A stretch of 57,595 nucleotides of DNA from Chloroflexota bacterium (GCA_030058085.1 JASGTU010000222.1:1-57595), one strand, 5' to 3'; positions 20,839-30,527 are shown, counted from the stretch's first letter. Numbers and translations: made by a program. Notes: generated from the sequence alone by a model not told the origin.

Positions 20839-22062
20839 GTGGCAAGCCGTACGCCCGTTTCTGAGCAGGAACTCTCGTTCGCCCGCCTGATCAGCACCTC
20901 AATTATTGCCCGCATCATCGTCGATACCGGCGTACAACTTTTCAACCCGTTCTTGCCGCTTATCGCCTCTGGACTCGGCACGAGTGTGGTAGTCATGGGG
21001 CGTCTGGTCAGCCTGCGCAGCGCCATGGGCTTACTCTCGCCTGCGTTCGGCGCCGCAGCTGACCGCTACGGATACCGCCTCGTTCTGCGCCTTGGCCTGC
21101 TGCTGTCGGCAGCGGGCATGCTTGTCGTCGGCGTAAGCCCCTCGGCATGGCCGGCGGCTATCGGCATGGTCATCGCCGGGCTTGGCATGGCGGCCTTCGT
21201 GCCCACGCTCCATGCCTACCTCAGCGCTCGCCTGCCTTATAGCCGGCGCGGGCGCGGCCTAGGCATGTTGGAATACTCCTGGGCGCTCACCGGCATCTTC
21301 GGTCTCTATCTCATGGGCCAGCTCATCAACGTGGCCGGTTGGCGCGCCCCGTTCTTTGTCCTCAGCGCCGGTCTTGTGGTTATGGCTGTCGTTTTCAGCG
21401 CCTTGCCCTCAGCACGCGACGCCAGTGCGCACGCCCACGCCGATCACCCCAAGCCGCCTCGAGCAAGCATTCCCGCCCGCGTCCTGAACTTCTTTCGGCT
21501 GGGCGACAACGCCCTATCCGCCTATGCCGCAATCGGCGTCTCTTCGGCCAACCATTTCGCCGCAGTGCAGTTGATGATCGTCTACGGCGCATGGTTTAGC
21601 GCCGAGTACGGACTCTCCGCGACGCAACTTGGGACCGTCGCCCTCATCTTTGGCGTCTGTGACCTAGTCGCCAGCGTCTCGGTCAGCCTCTTTGCCGACC
21701 GCATCGGCAAGCGACGCAGCCTGCTCATCGGTTCTGTCGGCGCGCTGGCAGGTTACCTGTTGCTGCCCTGGCTCAACACCGGCATGGTCATCGCCGTGAT
21801 TGGCGTAGCGGTGACGCGCGGCTTTTTCGAGTTCTCCATCGTCAGTTGCATCCCCCTGCTCAGCGAACAGGTCCCCGCGCAGCGCGCCAAAGTCATGACC
21901 CTCTCTTCTGCCATTTCCCTCGGCGCGGTGACGCTCGCCAACTTCGTCGCACCTGCGCTATATGCGGGTTACGGCATCACCGTAGTAGCCGTCACCTCGA
22001 CGGTCGCTGCCGTAGTTGGCCTTGTATTACTGCTCCTCTTCGTGCGAGAACCCGACGCGTAG
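20839..22062 (+). CDS. Major facilitator superfamily transporter
   Basis: Membrane transporter of 407 residues with about twelve helices in two halves. The MFS signature loop between helices 2 and 3 reads GAAADRYGYRLVLRLG (about 70-85), and the corresponding loop in the second half is LFADRIGKRRSLL. The middle loop is polar and His-rich (ASAHAHADHPKPP). Start is GTG at 20839 with ACAGGA about 7 nt upstream, 36 nt after the lipoprotein gene. Substrate unknown; drug or metabolite efflux is common for such sequences. Confidence 0.88.
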   Translation: MASRTPVSEQELSFARLISTSIIARIIVDTGVQLFNPFLPLIASGLGTSVVVMGRLVSLRSAMGLLSPAFGAAADRYGYRLVLRLGLLLSAAGMLVVGVSPSAWPAAIGMVIAGLGMAAFVPTLHAYLSARLPYSRRGRGLGMLEYSWALTGIFGLYLMGQLINVAGWRAPFFVLSAGLVVMAVVFSALPSARDASAHAHADHPKPPRASIPARVLNFFRLGDNALSAYAAIGVSSANHFAAVQLMIVYGAWFSAEYGLSATQLGTVALIFGVCDLVASVSVSLFADRIGKRRSLLIGSVGALAGYLLLPWLNTGMVIAVIGVAVTRGFFEFSIVSCIPLLSEQVPAQRAKVMTLSSAISLGAVTLANFVAPALYAGYGITVVAVTSTVAAVVGLVLLLLFVREPDA

Positions 22063-22091
22063 CCGGCGCCTGCGCTGTCGCTCGATAAAGA

Positions 22092-22134
22092 AACGCCCTC
22101 CAGGGAGTAGCCTCTACCCGGAAGGCGTTGTTTT
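22092..22134. terminator. Bidirectional terminator between convergent genes
   Basis: The ends AACGCC (22092-22097) and GGCGTT (22124-22129) pair, with further inner pairs (TCC/GGA, GGG/CCC). The hairpin is followed by GTTTT on the plus strand and by a T-rich TCTTTAT on the minus strand. It can therefore stop both the MFS transcript and the opposing four-gene operon. Confidence 0.75.
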
Positions 22135-22177
22135 CCATGTTCTGGTTCGTATTCTGCTCGACGCGCCTGTCCTTCCG

Positions 22178-23101
22178 TCAGTTCTCTCTACTTCGGAGAA
22201 AATCAAGAACGACAGACCTCAGGTCGGTTAGCCGCGAAATAGCCGATACATCGATCCCGTCTCGCGCCCCAGCCAGGATGCCTAATGCCGGGTTGGTCGT
22301 ATGCCTGCCGTGGCTGCAATCCTCCACATTGCCGTGGTCGCTGGCGACTACGATCATCGTGCTCTCCATGTCCGCCGCCTCGATCAATCCGCCGAGGAAC
22401 TCATCGAACAACGTAAGATCGGCGACTGCTTCATTCAGTTTTCGCCCATGCCCGAACAAGTCGGTCTGCCAGTGCTCGTGCAGGACGAACTGGTATGGCC
22501 GCGCCAGCCGCCACAACACAGCGCCCGCCTCACGCGCTGAATAGACCGGCGCATCGGCATAACCCAATTGCTCGCGCCAGCCGCGGCTGGTGTAGTCCGC
22601 GCTGAGGGCATTGCCCGCCGCCAGGTCCTCATAGGTTCGCAACCGCAAACCCGCCGCCTGCGCGGCATAGGGGATCGCGCTCAACAGGCGTTTGCCGCGC
22701 TTTACGGCAGAGAAGAAGCCGGCAGGGTACGCATTGCAGAAGTGGGCCGGCGCCCCGCTTTCCTCCAGTTGCGAGAACACCGTCCCCTCGTCAAGCAGGC
22801 GACGAACGCGCGCGTCCGGTCGGGGCCCATAGTGCTCGCCCAGCGCGGCGGGTGCATTGCGCCCAGTCAACAACGAAGCCTGTCCAGTCGCGCTCTGCGG
22901 CCTGCCGTCTACACCCAAACATGCGTCGAGTGGAACCAAATCCGCTCGTTCCGTGGAAACGCGCCCCGTCGCCATCAACAACGGGTAACCGTCTAGCAAA
23001 TAGTCCAGGGTCGGATAGCGGCCGGCTGCCAGAGGATTCACCGCCGGGTCGGCAGGCCCAAGCCCCACGCCGTCGAGAAACAGGAACAGGACGCGCCTCA
23101 A
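22178..23101 (-). CDS. iPGM-like metalloenzyme (alkaline phosphatase superfamily)
   Basis: A 307-residue enzyme related to cofactor-independent phosphoglycerate mutase and phosphopentomutase. It keeps the N-terminal metal site (LFLDGVGLG), a nucleophile region (SATGQASLLTG, about 70-80) and the C-terminal metal ligands (SDHGNVED and HTTNPALG). It is far shorter than real iPGM (about 500 residues), lacking the inserted phosphotransferase domain, so it is more likely a phosphatase or phosphohydrolase of unknown substrate. Start is a TTG overlapping the homocysteine methyltransferase stop (23098-23101), so translation is probably coupled. Last gene of the four-gene operon. Confidence 0.85.
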   Translation of the reverse strand: MRRVLFLFLDGVGLGPADPAVNPLAAGRYPTLDYLLDGYPLLMATGRVSTERADLVPLDACLGVDGRPQSATGQASLLTGRNAPAALGEHYGPRPDARVRRLLDEGTVFSQLEESGAPAHFCNAYPAGFFSAVKRGKRLLSAIPYAAQAAGLRLRTYEDLAAGNALSADYTSRGWREQLGYADAPVYSAREAGAVLWRLARPYQFVLHEHWQTDLFGHGRKLNEAVADLTLFDEFLGGLIEAADMESTMIVVASDHGNVEDCSHGRHTTNPALGILAGARDGIDVSAISRLTDLRSVVLDFLRSREN

Positions 23102-24012
23102 CGCTCGACCCCGCCTACGCCAGCCGCTGCATCTAGCGCCGTTCGCATCGCTGCGATGTGCGCCGGCGTATTACCACAGCACGCGCCAATGTAGTTAACG
23201 CCCATCCGCATCATCTTGACGGCGTGCTCTGCCATCACTTCAGGCGTGCCGTCAAATACCGTCTCCCCATCCTCGTCATGCGGCAAGCCCGCGTTGCTTT
23301 GCGCCAGCAAGTAGACCCCTTCCGGCCGATGCGCTGCCATCTGCGCCATCACCGTCTCGATCTCCGCAGGCCCGTTACCGCAATTCGACCCGATTAGTCG
23401 AACGCCCCATCCGCGCAGCGCCTCCAGCGCCTGAAGCGGGCTGACGCCCATCATCGTATGGAGGTTGGTATTGAAGCTCATGCTGGCGCCGATGAACAGA
23501 TCCTCGGACACTTGGCGCGTGGCCTTGACCGCCGCCTCCATCTCCGGAAGCTGCGTCATGGTCTCGATCAAAATCAGGTCAACGCCCCCTGCAACCAACG
23601 CGCGCACCTGCGTCTCGAACATCGCCGTCGCCTCATCAAACGTCAGCAGGCCATACGGCTCCAGCAACTCCCCCGTCGGTCCCACTGAACCGGCGACCAA
23701 GCAATCGCGTCCGTCAACCACCTGCCTTGCCAATTGCGCAGCGGCCCGATTCAGCTCCTCCACGCGCTCCGCCGCCCCCGAACGACTCAATCTCCCGGCG
23801 TTCCCCCCAAAGCTGTTGGTCGAGATGACTTCTGATCCCGCGTCCACATACGCCCGCATAATCTCAAGAATCGTATTAGGCTGCGTCACATTCAGCAGTT
23901 CCGGTGACACTTCCGGGCTCAATCCCTCTGCGTAAAGCATGGATCCCATTGGGCCGTCGCCCAACACGAAGCGCTGCGCAGCCAGTTTCGCCGCCAATTT
24001 GTCGATCGACAT
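23098..24012 (-). CDS. Homocysteine S-methyltransferase-family protein
   Basis: Barrel-fold enzyme of 304 residues that activates homocysteine thiolate with zinc for methylation. The three zinc cysteines are visible: C211 (SNCGNG) and the pair C278/C279 (ACCGN). The N-terminal DGPMGSMLYAEGL is typical of MetH module 1 and betaine-homocysteine methyltransferases. There is no folate, cobalamin or reactivation domain, so methyl delivery must come from a partner or small donor. In the same operon lies a RACo-like corrinoid-protein activator, which suggests a cobalamin-dependent split system. GAGGAG precedes the ATG at 24012. Donor not determined. Confidence 0.9.
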   Translation of the reverse strand: MSIDKLAAKLAAQRFVLGDGPMGSMLYAEGLSPEVSPELLNVTQPNTILEIMRAYVDAGSEVISTNSFGGNAGRLSRSGAAERVEELNRAAAQLARQVVDGRDCLVAGSVGPTGELLEPYGLLTFDEATAMFETQVRALVAGGVDLILIETMTQLPEMEAAVKATRQVSEDLFIGASMSFNTNLHTMMGVSPLQALEALRGWGVRLIGSNCGNGPAEIETVMAQMAAHRPEGVYLLAQSNAGLPHDEDGETVFDGTPEVMAEHAVKMMRMGVNYIGACCGNTPAHIAAMRTALDAAAGVGGVER

Positions 24013-24044
24013 ATTCTTCTCCTCTTAATCCTGTGCGATGCGTC

Positions 24045-25976
24045 TTATTCGGCGCCCGCGTCATTTTCGATTTTGACCGGCTCGATAGCGTCGCTCACTT
24101 CGAAGCCGAGCATTCTAGAGTAAAAGTATAGCTCCCCCGTCATGGCGCGCACGATATTGGCCGCCTGCCGGAATCCATGCTGCTCCCCCTCAAATGCCAC
24201 GTACGCGACCGGCACGCCCTTGGCGCGCAACGCATCGACCATCCGCTCTGCCTGGTTCGGCGGCACAACCTTGTCCTCCAGCCCCTGGAAGAAGATGATC
24301 GGTTGCGCCAGCCGCTCGACATGATGGATAGGCGATCGTTCCTGATAGAGGTCGATCCGTTCGGGGTACGGGCCGATCAAGCCGTCTAGATAGCGTGACT
24401 CGAACTTGTGCGTCTCCAGGGCTAGCGCTTCCAGGTCGCTCACGCCGTAGTAGCTCGCGCCGGCACGGAACGCATCACCGAACGTCAGCGCCGCCAGCGT
24501 GGTGAACCCGCCTGCGCTGCCGCCGCGGATCACCATCCGCTCACCGTCGACCAGCCCTTGCGCAGCCAGCCAGCGCGCGCCGTTCACGCAGTCGTCCACG
24601 TCGACGATGCCCCATGCGCCGTTCAGTCGTTGGCGATAGGCCCGGCCATAGCCCGCACTCCCCCCGTAATTCACGTCCAGCACAGCGATGCCGCGGCTCG
24701 TCCAGTACTGGACCGACAGGCTAAGCACGTCCGTCGTGGCGCTGGTCGGCCCGCCGTGGCTGATCACTATCAGCGGTGGACGTTCACCATCCGGCCCGAA
24801 GAAGTCCGCGTTGTGCGGTGCATAGAAAAAGCCGTGCGCCTTCAACCCATTCTCCGTAGGAAACTCAGCCGTTTGCGGGACCGAGACATACGCTGTATCG
24901 ATCTGCAGATCGCTAGAGCATCGCAGCGTCTCGCACTCGCCGCTCTCCAAATCAAGCCGCACCACCGCATTGGCCTGCGTAGGCGAGCCGCCGATGAAGA
25001 CCGCGTGCGTATCGGCTACGTTTAGGCTGCCGATCGACGTAAAAGGCGTGTCAATCTCACGCCAGATGCCCGAAGCAAGGCCTAACTCCCCTAGCCGCCA
25101 CCGCCCCTCAGTCGAGTAGCTGCACACGACCCTGTTGCCCCTGCGGACGCCAAAGGTAGGCTCCCCGAAGACCCACTGGGGCCGGCCAAATTCCGCCTCG
25201 CGTTCGAGAAGCGGCTGCGACCCGCCCTCTGCCCACCGGTAGAGGTTCCACCAGCCCGATCGATCGCTCACAAATAACAGCGAGCCATCTTCCGTCCACA
25301 CCGGCTGGTTAACGGACTCGTCGCCGCGAACCAAGCAGCGCGCGTTGGCTACATTGCCGTCCGGCCTGACATCCGCCAGCCACAGTTCCGTCTTAGTCCA
25401 CGGCATCTGCGGATGGTTCCAGGCGATCCAGACAAGTTGAGATCCATCTGCGTTCAGCCGCGGGTTCGAATAGAAATCGTAGCCCGACGCAAGCGTCACG
25501 TCCGGTATGGCTCCGTCGAGGTCTACCGCCACGATGCTGTTGATCGCCTCGCGGTCCTCTACTGTGTGGTCTTCGCGCACGCAGATCAGCCGGTTGCGGC
25601 GCGCATCCGCGACACCGTCGGCATAGCGAAAACCCGCCTGCGTGATCGCACGCGGCGCATCACCGCCTCGCTGCACATACAGTCTCTGGTCGGCAAAGTT
25701 AGCATAGGCCACAAAGCCGTCGCCTACCATTGACGCTCCGCCGCCATACTCATGCACGCGCGTGCGCACATTCATCTCCGGAGGCGTCACCTCCGACTGG
25801 CGCCCGTTCGCATCAAGGCGCATCAACACGCAACGCCCGCGCTCCGCTGGACGCAACTCCACCCAGTACACAGCGTCGCCGGCAACACAGGCCTCTTGAA
25901 AACGCACGGCGCTCCCCGCCGCCATCTCAGCGCTGATCGGCGACCGCCAACTGCCATACGGCGCTACTGCAGACAT
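24045..25976 (-). CDS. S9-family serine peptidase (prolyl oligopeptidase-like)
   Basis: A 643-residue two-domain hydrolase: an N-terminal beta-propeller (about 30-370) with repeating LxxDG/WS-type blades, and a C-terminal alpha/beta-hydrolase domain. The nucleophile elbow is GGSAGGF (Ser near 488). The Asp is in GLEDKVVPPNQAERM (near 567) and the His in EGEQHGFR (near 599), completing the triad. It resembles acylaminoacyl- or dipeptidyl-peptidases and lacks a signal peptide, so it is probably cytoplasmic. It sits 3 nt after the RACo-like gene and 32 nt before the homocysteine methyltransferase, a placement with no obvious biochemical reason. Confidence 0.93.
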   Translation of the reverse strand: MSAVAPYGSWRSPISAEMAAGSAVRFQEACVAGDAVYWVELRPAERGRCVLMRLDANGRQSEVTPPEMNVRTRVHEYGGGASMVGDGFVAYANFADQRLYVQRGGDAPRAITQAGFRYADGVADARRNRLICVREDHTVEDREAINSIVAVDLDGAIPDVTLASGYDFYSNPRLNADGSQLVWIAWNHPQMPWTKTELWLADVRPDGNVANARCLVRGDESVNQPVWTEDGSLLFVSDRSGWWNLYRWAEGGSQPLLEREAEFGRPQWVFGEPTFGVRRGNRVVCSYSTEGRWRLGELGLASGIWREIDTPFTSIGSLNVADTHAVFIGGSPTQANAVVRLDLESGECETLRCSSDLQIDTAYVSVPQTAEFPTENGLKAHGFFYAPHNADFFGPDGERPPLIVISHGGPTSATTDVLSLSVQYWTSRGIAVLDVNYGGSAGYGRAYRQRLNGAWGIVDVDDCVNGARWLAAQGLVDGERMVIRGGSAGGFTTLAALTFGDAFRAGASYYGVSDLEALALETHKFESRYLDGLIGPYPERIDLYQERSPIHHVERLAQPIIFFQGLEDKVVPPNQAERMVDALRAKGVPVAYVAFEGEQHGFRQAANIVRAMTGELYFYSRMLGFEVSDAIEPVKIENDAGAE

Positions 25977-25979
25977 CGT

Positions 25980-28211
25980 CTAGCCTTTCTCCCTGTGCTG
26001 TGGCTCGTCTGTTCTCGAAGCTGCCTCCGATACATCCGGCGTCTCCTCGCTGGGTACGAGCGACCGGATCTGCTCAAAACCGCTGCCTGCGTACCGCAGC
26101 CATCCCCGCCTGCGCTCGTCTGTCCACTGCTTGCTGGCCTCGAACACTATCGCCTCGGCGCGCGGGAACGGGTCGAACGCATGCGGGATGTTAATGGCGC
26201 TGACGAACTCCTCTTGGAAGCTCAGTTCGCTAGCCGTCTCCACATACTGCACCCAGCGGGCAGCCCACGTCGCCTCGTCACGCTTGTTGCGATCCAACAG
26301 CATCATCCGCGCGCCATCACCCGCGGCATTGCCCACGGCTTTCACCCTGGACAGTTCGCAGTCCGGAATCATGCCCAAAGCCATCGCGTGGCGCGGGTCG
26401 ATGTAGCTGCCGAAGCCGCCAGCCAGCACAATGCGCTCGACCCGCTCTAGCCCCAGCCGCTGCATGAGCAGCTTTGTGCCGGCGTACAGAGCGGCCTTAG
26501 CAAGCTGGATGGCGCGCACGTCGTCGGCATGGATGACGATCTCTCGGCCTGTGCTGGTCTCATGTCCCCAGGCCAACACGAACTCGGCTTTGCCCGTGCC
26601 GTTGGCCTGCGCCGTGCGCAGCCTCGGATGCGATGCCTGCACAAAACGTCCGTTAGGCGCCACCAGCCCGGCCCAGAACAGCTCCGCCACCGCCTCGATG
26701 ATGCCGGAGCCACAGATGCCCGACGCGCGCACTTCCGGCGTCATCGCCTGGTCGCCCAGCCGCTGCCGCCGATCACGCTGTCCCTCGTTCGCGGCTGCGT
26801 GATCGGCACGCGACGCGCCAGAACCATCCGCCGCGCTCGTCACCCAGTCGTCGCGGCCGATAATCTTGTAGCGCACGTCAAGCGTCGCCGGGTCGATGCG
26901 CACGCGCTCGATCGCCCCTTCCGCCGCGCGCATCCCGTGGACAATCTGTGCGCCCTCGAAGGCGGGGCCGGTCGGGCTGCTGGCGCTGTAGACGCCCTGC
27001 CGGTTGCCCAACAGGATCTCGCCGTTGGTGCCCACGTCGATGATCAGCATCATCGCATCCTGCGCATACGGCGCCTCGGCAACAAGCACAGCCACATTAT
27101 CTGCTCCCACATGGCCGGCCTCACATGGCGGGATGAAAATGTTGCCCCCCGGCGCTATGGCGATACCCAGTTCTCGCGCCTTCACATTCAGCGCACCGTG
27201 CGTCGCTAAGCTGAAGGGCGTACCGCCCAACTCACGCGGGTTGATGCCGAGCAACAGGTGATGCATGGTCGTGTTACCCACCGCAACCAACTCGACCACG
27301 TCCTGCGGCTGAATGCCGGCCTCATCCGCCAACTCCGCGATCATGCCGTTGATGGCCTCGAGCACAGCCCCCTGCATACGCGCAACGCCGTCCTCGTTTA
27401 ACATGGCGTAGCTCACGCGGCTCATCAGGTCTTCGCCAAAAGGCACCTGCGGGTTCATGCGGCTGGCGCCCCCCAACAGGTCGCCGGTGCGCAGGTTGCA
27501 CAGATGCGCGGCCATCGTCGTGGTGCCGATGTCGAGCGATATGCCGTAGACAACGTCGAGAAAACCGGGCTGGACGCGCACGACCTCCTGCCGGTCCCAA
27601 ACGGTAACCGTGACGCAGCGCCCGCCCCTATCCAGCGCAAGCTGAAGCTCGCGCAGAGCCGTCAGATCGATGCGCAGGTCTTCCAGATCATGCGTCTCCA
27701 CCAACGCCGCGGCCAGCCGCTCCCAGTCCCCACGATGGTCCTTCAAATGCGCCGGGGGCAATTCAACGTAGTACAGCCGCATAGCCGCATCCACCGTCAT
27801 GCGCCGTGCGATGCCCGCGCCCTTGCGCACCACCTGCTTGCGCGTCTGGCTTTCCTCCGGCACGCGCACCACCAGGTCGCCGGTAACGCTGCACGCGCAG
27901 CTCAGGCGCGCCCCAGGCGCGAACCCGCGACGCTGCGCGTAGGCCCGCTCTCGATCGCCTGGCGGCGACAGGTGATCCCCGCTGCTCGACATGCCGAACT
28001 TGGGGAAGTCACCTTCCTCCACCAGCACCATGCACTTGCCGCAGGTCTGGTGTCCGCCGCAGATCGACTCGATCTCCACGCCGAGTTGTCGCGCAGCCTC
28101 CAGCAGATTGGTTCCAACCGGCACGTTACCTTGCCTGCCGTTCGGCTGGAAGACAACCCGCACCGACTTGACTCTAGGGGATTCCTCGCTCAGGGGCTTC
28201 ATACTTGCCAT
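25980..28211 (-). CDS. RACo-like ASKHA ATPase with 2Fe-2S ferredoxin domain (DUF4445)
   Basis: Predicted reductive activator of corrinoid proteins: it uses ATP and an electron from its iron-sulfur centre to bring Co(II) back to Co(I). The N-terminal plant-type 2Fe-2S domain has C51, C57, C60 and C105 ([16 protein letters not shown]). The actin-like domain has [14 protein letters not shown] (phosphate 1), [27 protein letters not shown] and [12 protein letters not shown], and ends with [11 protein letters not shown]. The 743 residues exceed the usual 600-650 because of a polar insertion near 455-495 (Arg/Asp/Gln-rich) and a long C-terminal tail. It heads a four-gene operon with the homocysteine methyltransferase. 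Its corrinoid partner is not in this window. Confidence 0.9.
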   Translation of the reverse strand: MASMKPLSEESPRVKSVRVVFQPNGRQGNVPVGTNLLEAARQLGVEIESICGGHQTCGKCMVLVEEGDFPKFGMSSSGDHLSPPGDRERAYAQRRGFAPGARLSCACSVTGDLVVRVPEESQTRKQVVRKGAGIARRMTVDAAMRLYYVELPPAHLKDHRGDWERLAAALVETHDLEDLRIDLTALRELQLALDRGGRCVTVTVWDRQEVVRVQPGFLDVVYGISLDIGTTTMAAHLCNLRTGDLLGGASRMNPQVPFGEDLMSRVSYAMLNEDGVARMQGAVLEAINGMIAELADEAGIQPQDVVELVAVGNTTMHHLLLGINPRELGGTPFSLATHGALNVKARELGIAIAPGGNIFIPPCEAGHVGADNVAVLVAEAPYAQDAMMLIIDVGTNGEILLGNRQGVYSASSPTGPAFEGAQIVHGMRAAEGAIERVRIDPATLDVRYKIIGRDDWVTSAADGSGASRADHAAANEGQRDRRQRLGDQAMTPEVRASGICGSGIIEAVAELFWAGLVAPNGRFVQASHPRLRTAQANGTGKAEFVLAWGHETSTGREIVIHADDVRAIQLAKAALYAGTKLLMQRLGLERVERIVLAGGFGSYIDPRHAMALGMIPDCELSRVKAVGNAAGDGARMMLLDRNKRDEATWAARWVQYVETASELSFQEEFVSAINIPHAFDPFPRAEAIVFEASKQWTDERRRGWLRYAGSGFEQIRSLVPSEETPDVSEAASRTDEPQHREKG

Positions 28212-28271
28212 GACATCTGCATTTCACTTCACTTGCTTTAACTGTGCACACGTGTTCCCTGCCGCTGTACT

Positions 28272-28288
28272 TGAGTTAACTCATTATA
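28272..28288 (-). promoter_or_regulatory. Probable RACo-operon promoter with palindromic operator
   Basis: On the minus strand a perfect TATAAT (28288-28283) runs directly into TGAGTTAACTCA (28283-28272), a perfect 12-bp palindrome lying over the expected start site. No good -35 is seen. The palindrome is placed like an operator, but its regulator is unknown. Confidence 0.5.
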
Positions 28289-28367
28289 CCGTAGCCACCC
28301 CGCTACGCAGGATTGCCCGGACATCAGAACACGCCGCCATCACCGCCCGTTCGCTCACGCGGCGCTG

Positions 28368-28376
28368 TGGTACAAT
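28368..28376 (+). promoter_or_regulatory. Extended -10 promoter of pncB
   Basis: TGG followed by TACAAT (28371-28376), 67 nt before the pncB ATG, again an extended -10 without a strong -35. Confidence 0.55.
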
Positions 28377-28443
28377 CGAAATCGAGGCAATCTGCGCCAC
28401 AGCAGACCCGACAGCACGTTTTCAGTCCAAAGGACACGCGACC

Positions 28444-30006
28444 ATGAGTTTCTCGCACCGTGAGACGCTGGAGGGCATCCTCCTTACCGACCAATACCAG
28501 CTTACGATGGCCCATCTCTACTACCGAATGGGCCTTCACGAATCAATTGTCCAGTTCGATCACTTCTTCCGACGCTACCCCGACTACGGCAGCCATCAGG
28601 CCGGCTATTGCATCAACGCCGGTATGGAGTGGCTGGTCGACTGGATGCAACACGTCCATTTCCGCCAGCAGGACCTCGACTTCCTGCGCAGCCAACGCGA
28701 CAACGCAGGCCGCCGCATCTTTGCCGATGACTTTCTCGCCTGGCTCAAGGCCAACGGACGCTTCGATTCGCTCACCGTGCGCGCAGTCCCGGAAGGGCGC
28801 GTCGTCCATCCGAACGCGCCGCTTACCGTGGTGCAGGGGCCGCTGGCGATGGCCCAGATCCTGGAGACCTCCCTGCTCAATCACCTGAACTACCAGACGC
28901 TGATCGCCACCAAAGCCGCACGCATCGCCGACACGGGGCGTAATAGACCCGTTCTCGAATTCGGCCTACGCCGTGCCCAGGAGAAGGGCGGCAACGCCGG
29001 CGCACGCGCCGCGCTCCTCGGCGGAGCGGACTTCACCTCGAACGTCGCCGTATCCAGCACGATGGGCGTCCCGCCCAAAGGCACCCACGCCCACAGCATG
29101 GTCCAGCTCTTCATGACCCTGGGCATGGGCGAACTCGGCGCCTTCCGCGCCTACGCCGACGTCTATCCGGATGACTGCCTGCTCCTCGTCGACACGGTCG
29201 ATACGCTGGAAAGCGGCGTGCCCAATGCCATCACCGTTTTCGAAGAGCTTCGCCGCAAAGGCCATCGCCCCGTCGGCATTCGCCTCGACTCCGGCGATCT
29301 CGCCTACCTCAGCATCCGCGCTGCCCGCATGCTGGACGATGCCGGCTTCCCCGACACCAGCATCGTCATCTCCGGCGATCTGGATGAACTGGTCATGTGG
29401 CAGATCATCACCCAGATCAGCGCAGAAGCGCCCCGTTACGGCGTCGACCCGGACAGCCTGATTAACCGGCTCATCTACGGCATTGGCACGCGCCTCATCA
29501 CCTCGTGGGGCGAGCCCGCCCTCGGCGGCGTCTATAAGCTAGTCGCCGTTCAACAGGACGGACGCTGGAACTCTGCAATCAAGGTCTCTGACACGCCGGC
29601 CAAGACGCCCAACCCCGGCATCAAACAGATCTGGCGCATCTACGATCAGCGGGACAAGGCGACCGCCGATCTCCTCTGTCTAGAACACGAAGACCCTCGC
29701 GCCCTGCCCTCTCTTGTGTTGCGCCATCCGATGGACCACACCAAACGCCGCACGATTCACCAGGACGACATCTCGCACATGGAACCGCTGCTCGTCGACA
29801 TTCTGGTCGAAGGCAAGCCCGTCGCCGGTTTTCCCCCGCTCGACGCCCTGCGGGCGCGCCGGGAAGCAGACATGGAGCGGCTCGACCCCGGCATCCGCCG
29901 TCTGGTCAACCCCCATATCTATCACGTCTCACTTACAACCGAATTGTGGGATCTGAAGCAACGCCTCATCGAAGAGGCGACTCAGGAGAACATAACGCGC
30001 GGCTGA
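28444..30006 (+). CDS. pncB: Nicotinate phosphoribosyltransferase
   Basis: Enzyme of NAD salvage: nicotinate plus PRPP (with ATP) gives nicotinate mononucleotide. The 520-residue protein has the expected N-terminal [18 protein letters not shown] (about 13-30), the HAHSMVQLF segment (about 218), the phosphate-binding [11 protein letters not shown] (about 280) and GVYKLVA near 362. The frame is open far upstream, but the ATG at 28444 with AAAGGA about 11 nt away and a promoter at 28368 is the homologous start. The stop codon lies inside a 9-bp hairpin. It faces a CBS-domain gene. Confidence 0.94.
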   Translation: MSFSHRETLEGILLTDQYQLTMAHLYYRMGLHESIVQFDHFFRRYPDYGSHQAGYCINAGMEWLVDWMQHVHFRQQDLDFLRSQRDNAGRRIFADDFLAWLKANGRFDSLTVRAVPEGRVVHPNAPLTVVQGPLAMAQILETSLLNHLNYQTLIATKAARIADTGRNRPVLEFGLRRAQEKGGNAGARAALLGGADFTSNVAVSSTMGVPPKGTHAHSMVQLFMTLGMGELGAFRAYADVYPDDCLLLVDTVDTLESGVPNAITVFEELRRKGHRPVGIRLDSGDLAYLSIRAARMLDDAGFPDTSIVISGDLDELVMWQIITQISAEAPRYGVDPDSLINRLIYGIGTRLITSWGEPALGGVYKLVAVQQDGRWNSAIKVSDTPAKTPNPGIKQIWRIYDQRDKATADLLCLEHEDPRALPSLVLRHPMDHTKRRTIHQDDISHMEPLLVDILVEGKPVAGFPPLDALRARREADMERLDPGIRRLVNPHIYHVSLTTELWDLKQRLIEEATQENITRG

Positions 30007-30019
30007 TTCGCAGCCGCGC
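29997..30019 (+). terminator. Hairpin spanning the pncB stop codon
   Basis: GCGCGGCTG (29997-30005) pairs perfectly with CAGCCGCGC (30011-30019) over a 5-nt loop. The TGA (30004-30006) lies at the top of the 5' arm. There is no U-tract; a role in transcript-end protection or factor-assisted termination is more likely than intrinsic termination. Confidence 0.55.
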
Positions 30020-30063
30020 ATCACCCAACCTCTCCGGGCATATCGTGCCGGCTGGCAACCGCC

Positions 30064-30498
30064 TCAATCCGAGACGGATTCTTCCGCCCAAGACTCGACC
30101 ACCAGCCGGAAGATGTCCGACTCGGTAATGATCCCCGCCACGCGCTCCCCGTCCAGGACCGGCAGCCCGCTCACTTCATATTCCAACATGCGCTCGGCAG
30201 CCTCCTGGATCGTGTCTTCGGGGTCAATTGTGACCGGGTCATACGTCATGACGTCGCTCACCCGGCGAGTTGTCATCAGCAGTCTCGTCTCGCGATCGCT
30301 GGTTTCCTCGCGCAACGGCATCACGCGCAGAATATCACTCAGCGTCACGATGCCCAGAAACTCACCATCCGCCACGATCAGCCGTCTCACGCCCTGTTCC
30401 TGCATCAGGTCCCAGGCGACAGCCAACGTAGAACTCGAAGTGATCGTGATCGGGTCCCGTGTCATCCAGTCGCTGACTTGAGAAAGATGTCTTTTCAT
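30064..30498 (-). CDS. Tandem CBS-domain protein
   Basis: Stand-alone two-CBS protein of 144 residues, a Bateman module that usually binds adenine nucleotides (AMP, ATP, NAD-like). Repeat 1 covers about 8-62 (VSDWMTRDPITITSSSTL, GIVTLSDILRV) and repeat 2 about 79-136 (VSDVMTYDPVTIDPEDTI, GIITESDIFRL). No other domain is attached. It follows the triple universal stress gene after 29 nt on the same strand and converges on pncB. By analogy it may report cellular energy charge to a partner; none is identified. Confidence 0.92.
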   Translation of the reverse strand: MKRHLSQVSDWMTRDPITITSSSTLAVAWDLMQEQGVRRLIVADGEFLGIVTLSDILRVMPLREETSDRETRLLMTTRRVSDVMTYDPVTIDPEDTIQEAAERMLEYEVSGLPVLDGERVAGIITESDIFRLVVESWAEESVSD

Positions 30499-30527
30499 TG
30501 TCGCCAGCCCCTTCGCCGGACAACGCC

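Noticed and set aside
22178-23101. Calling the metalloenzyme a phosphoglycerate mutase
   Set aside because: It is about 200 residues shorter than iPGM and lacks the inserted domain; only the metal-binding core is shared.
25460-25475. GGTTCGAAT-like tRNA T-arm pattern
   Set aside because: It lies inside the S9 peptidase coding sequence and no cloverleaf can be built around it.
27991-28443. Upstream extension of pncB
   Set aside because: Antisense to the RACo-like gene and interrupted by both promoters; homology and ribosome site support 28444.
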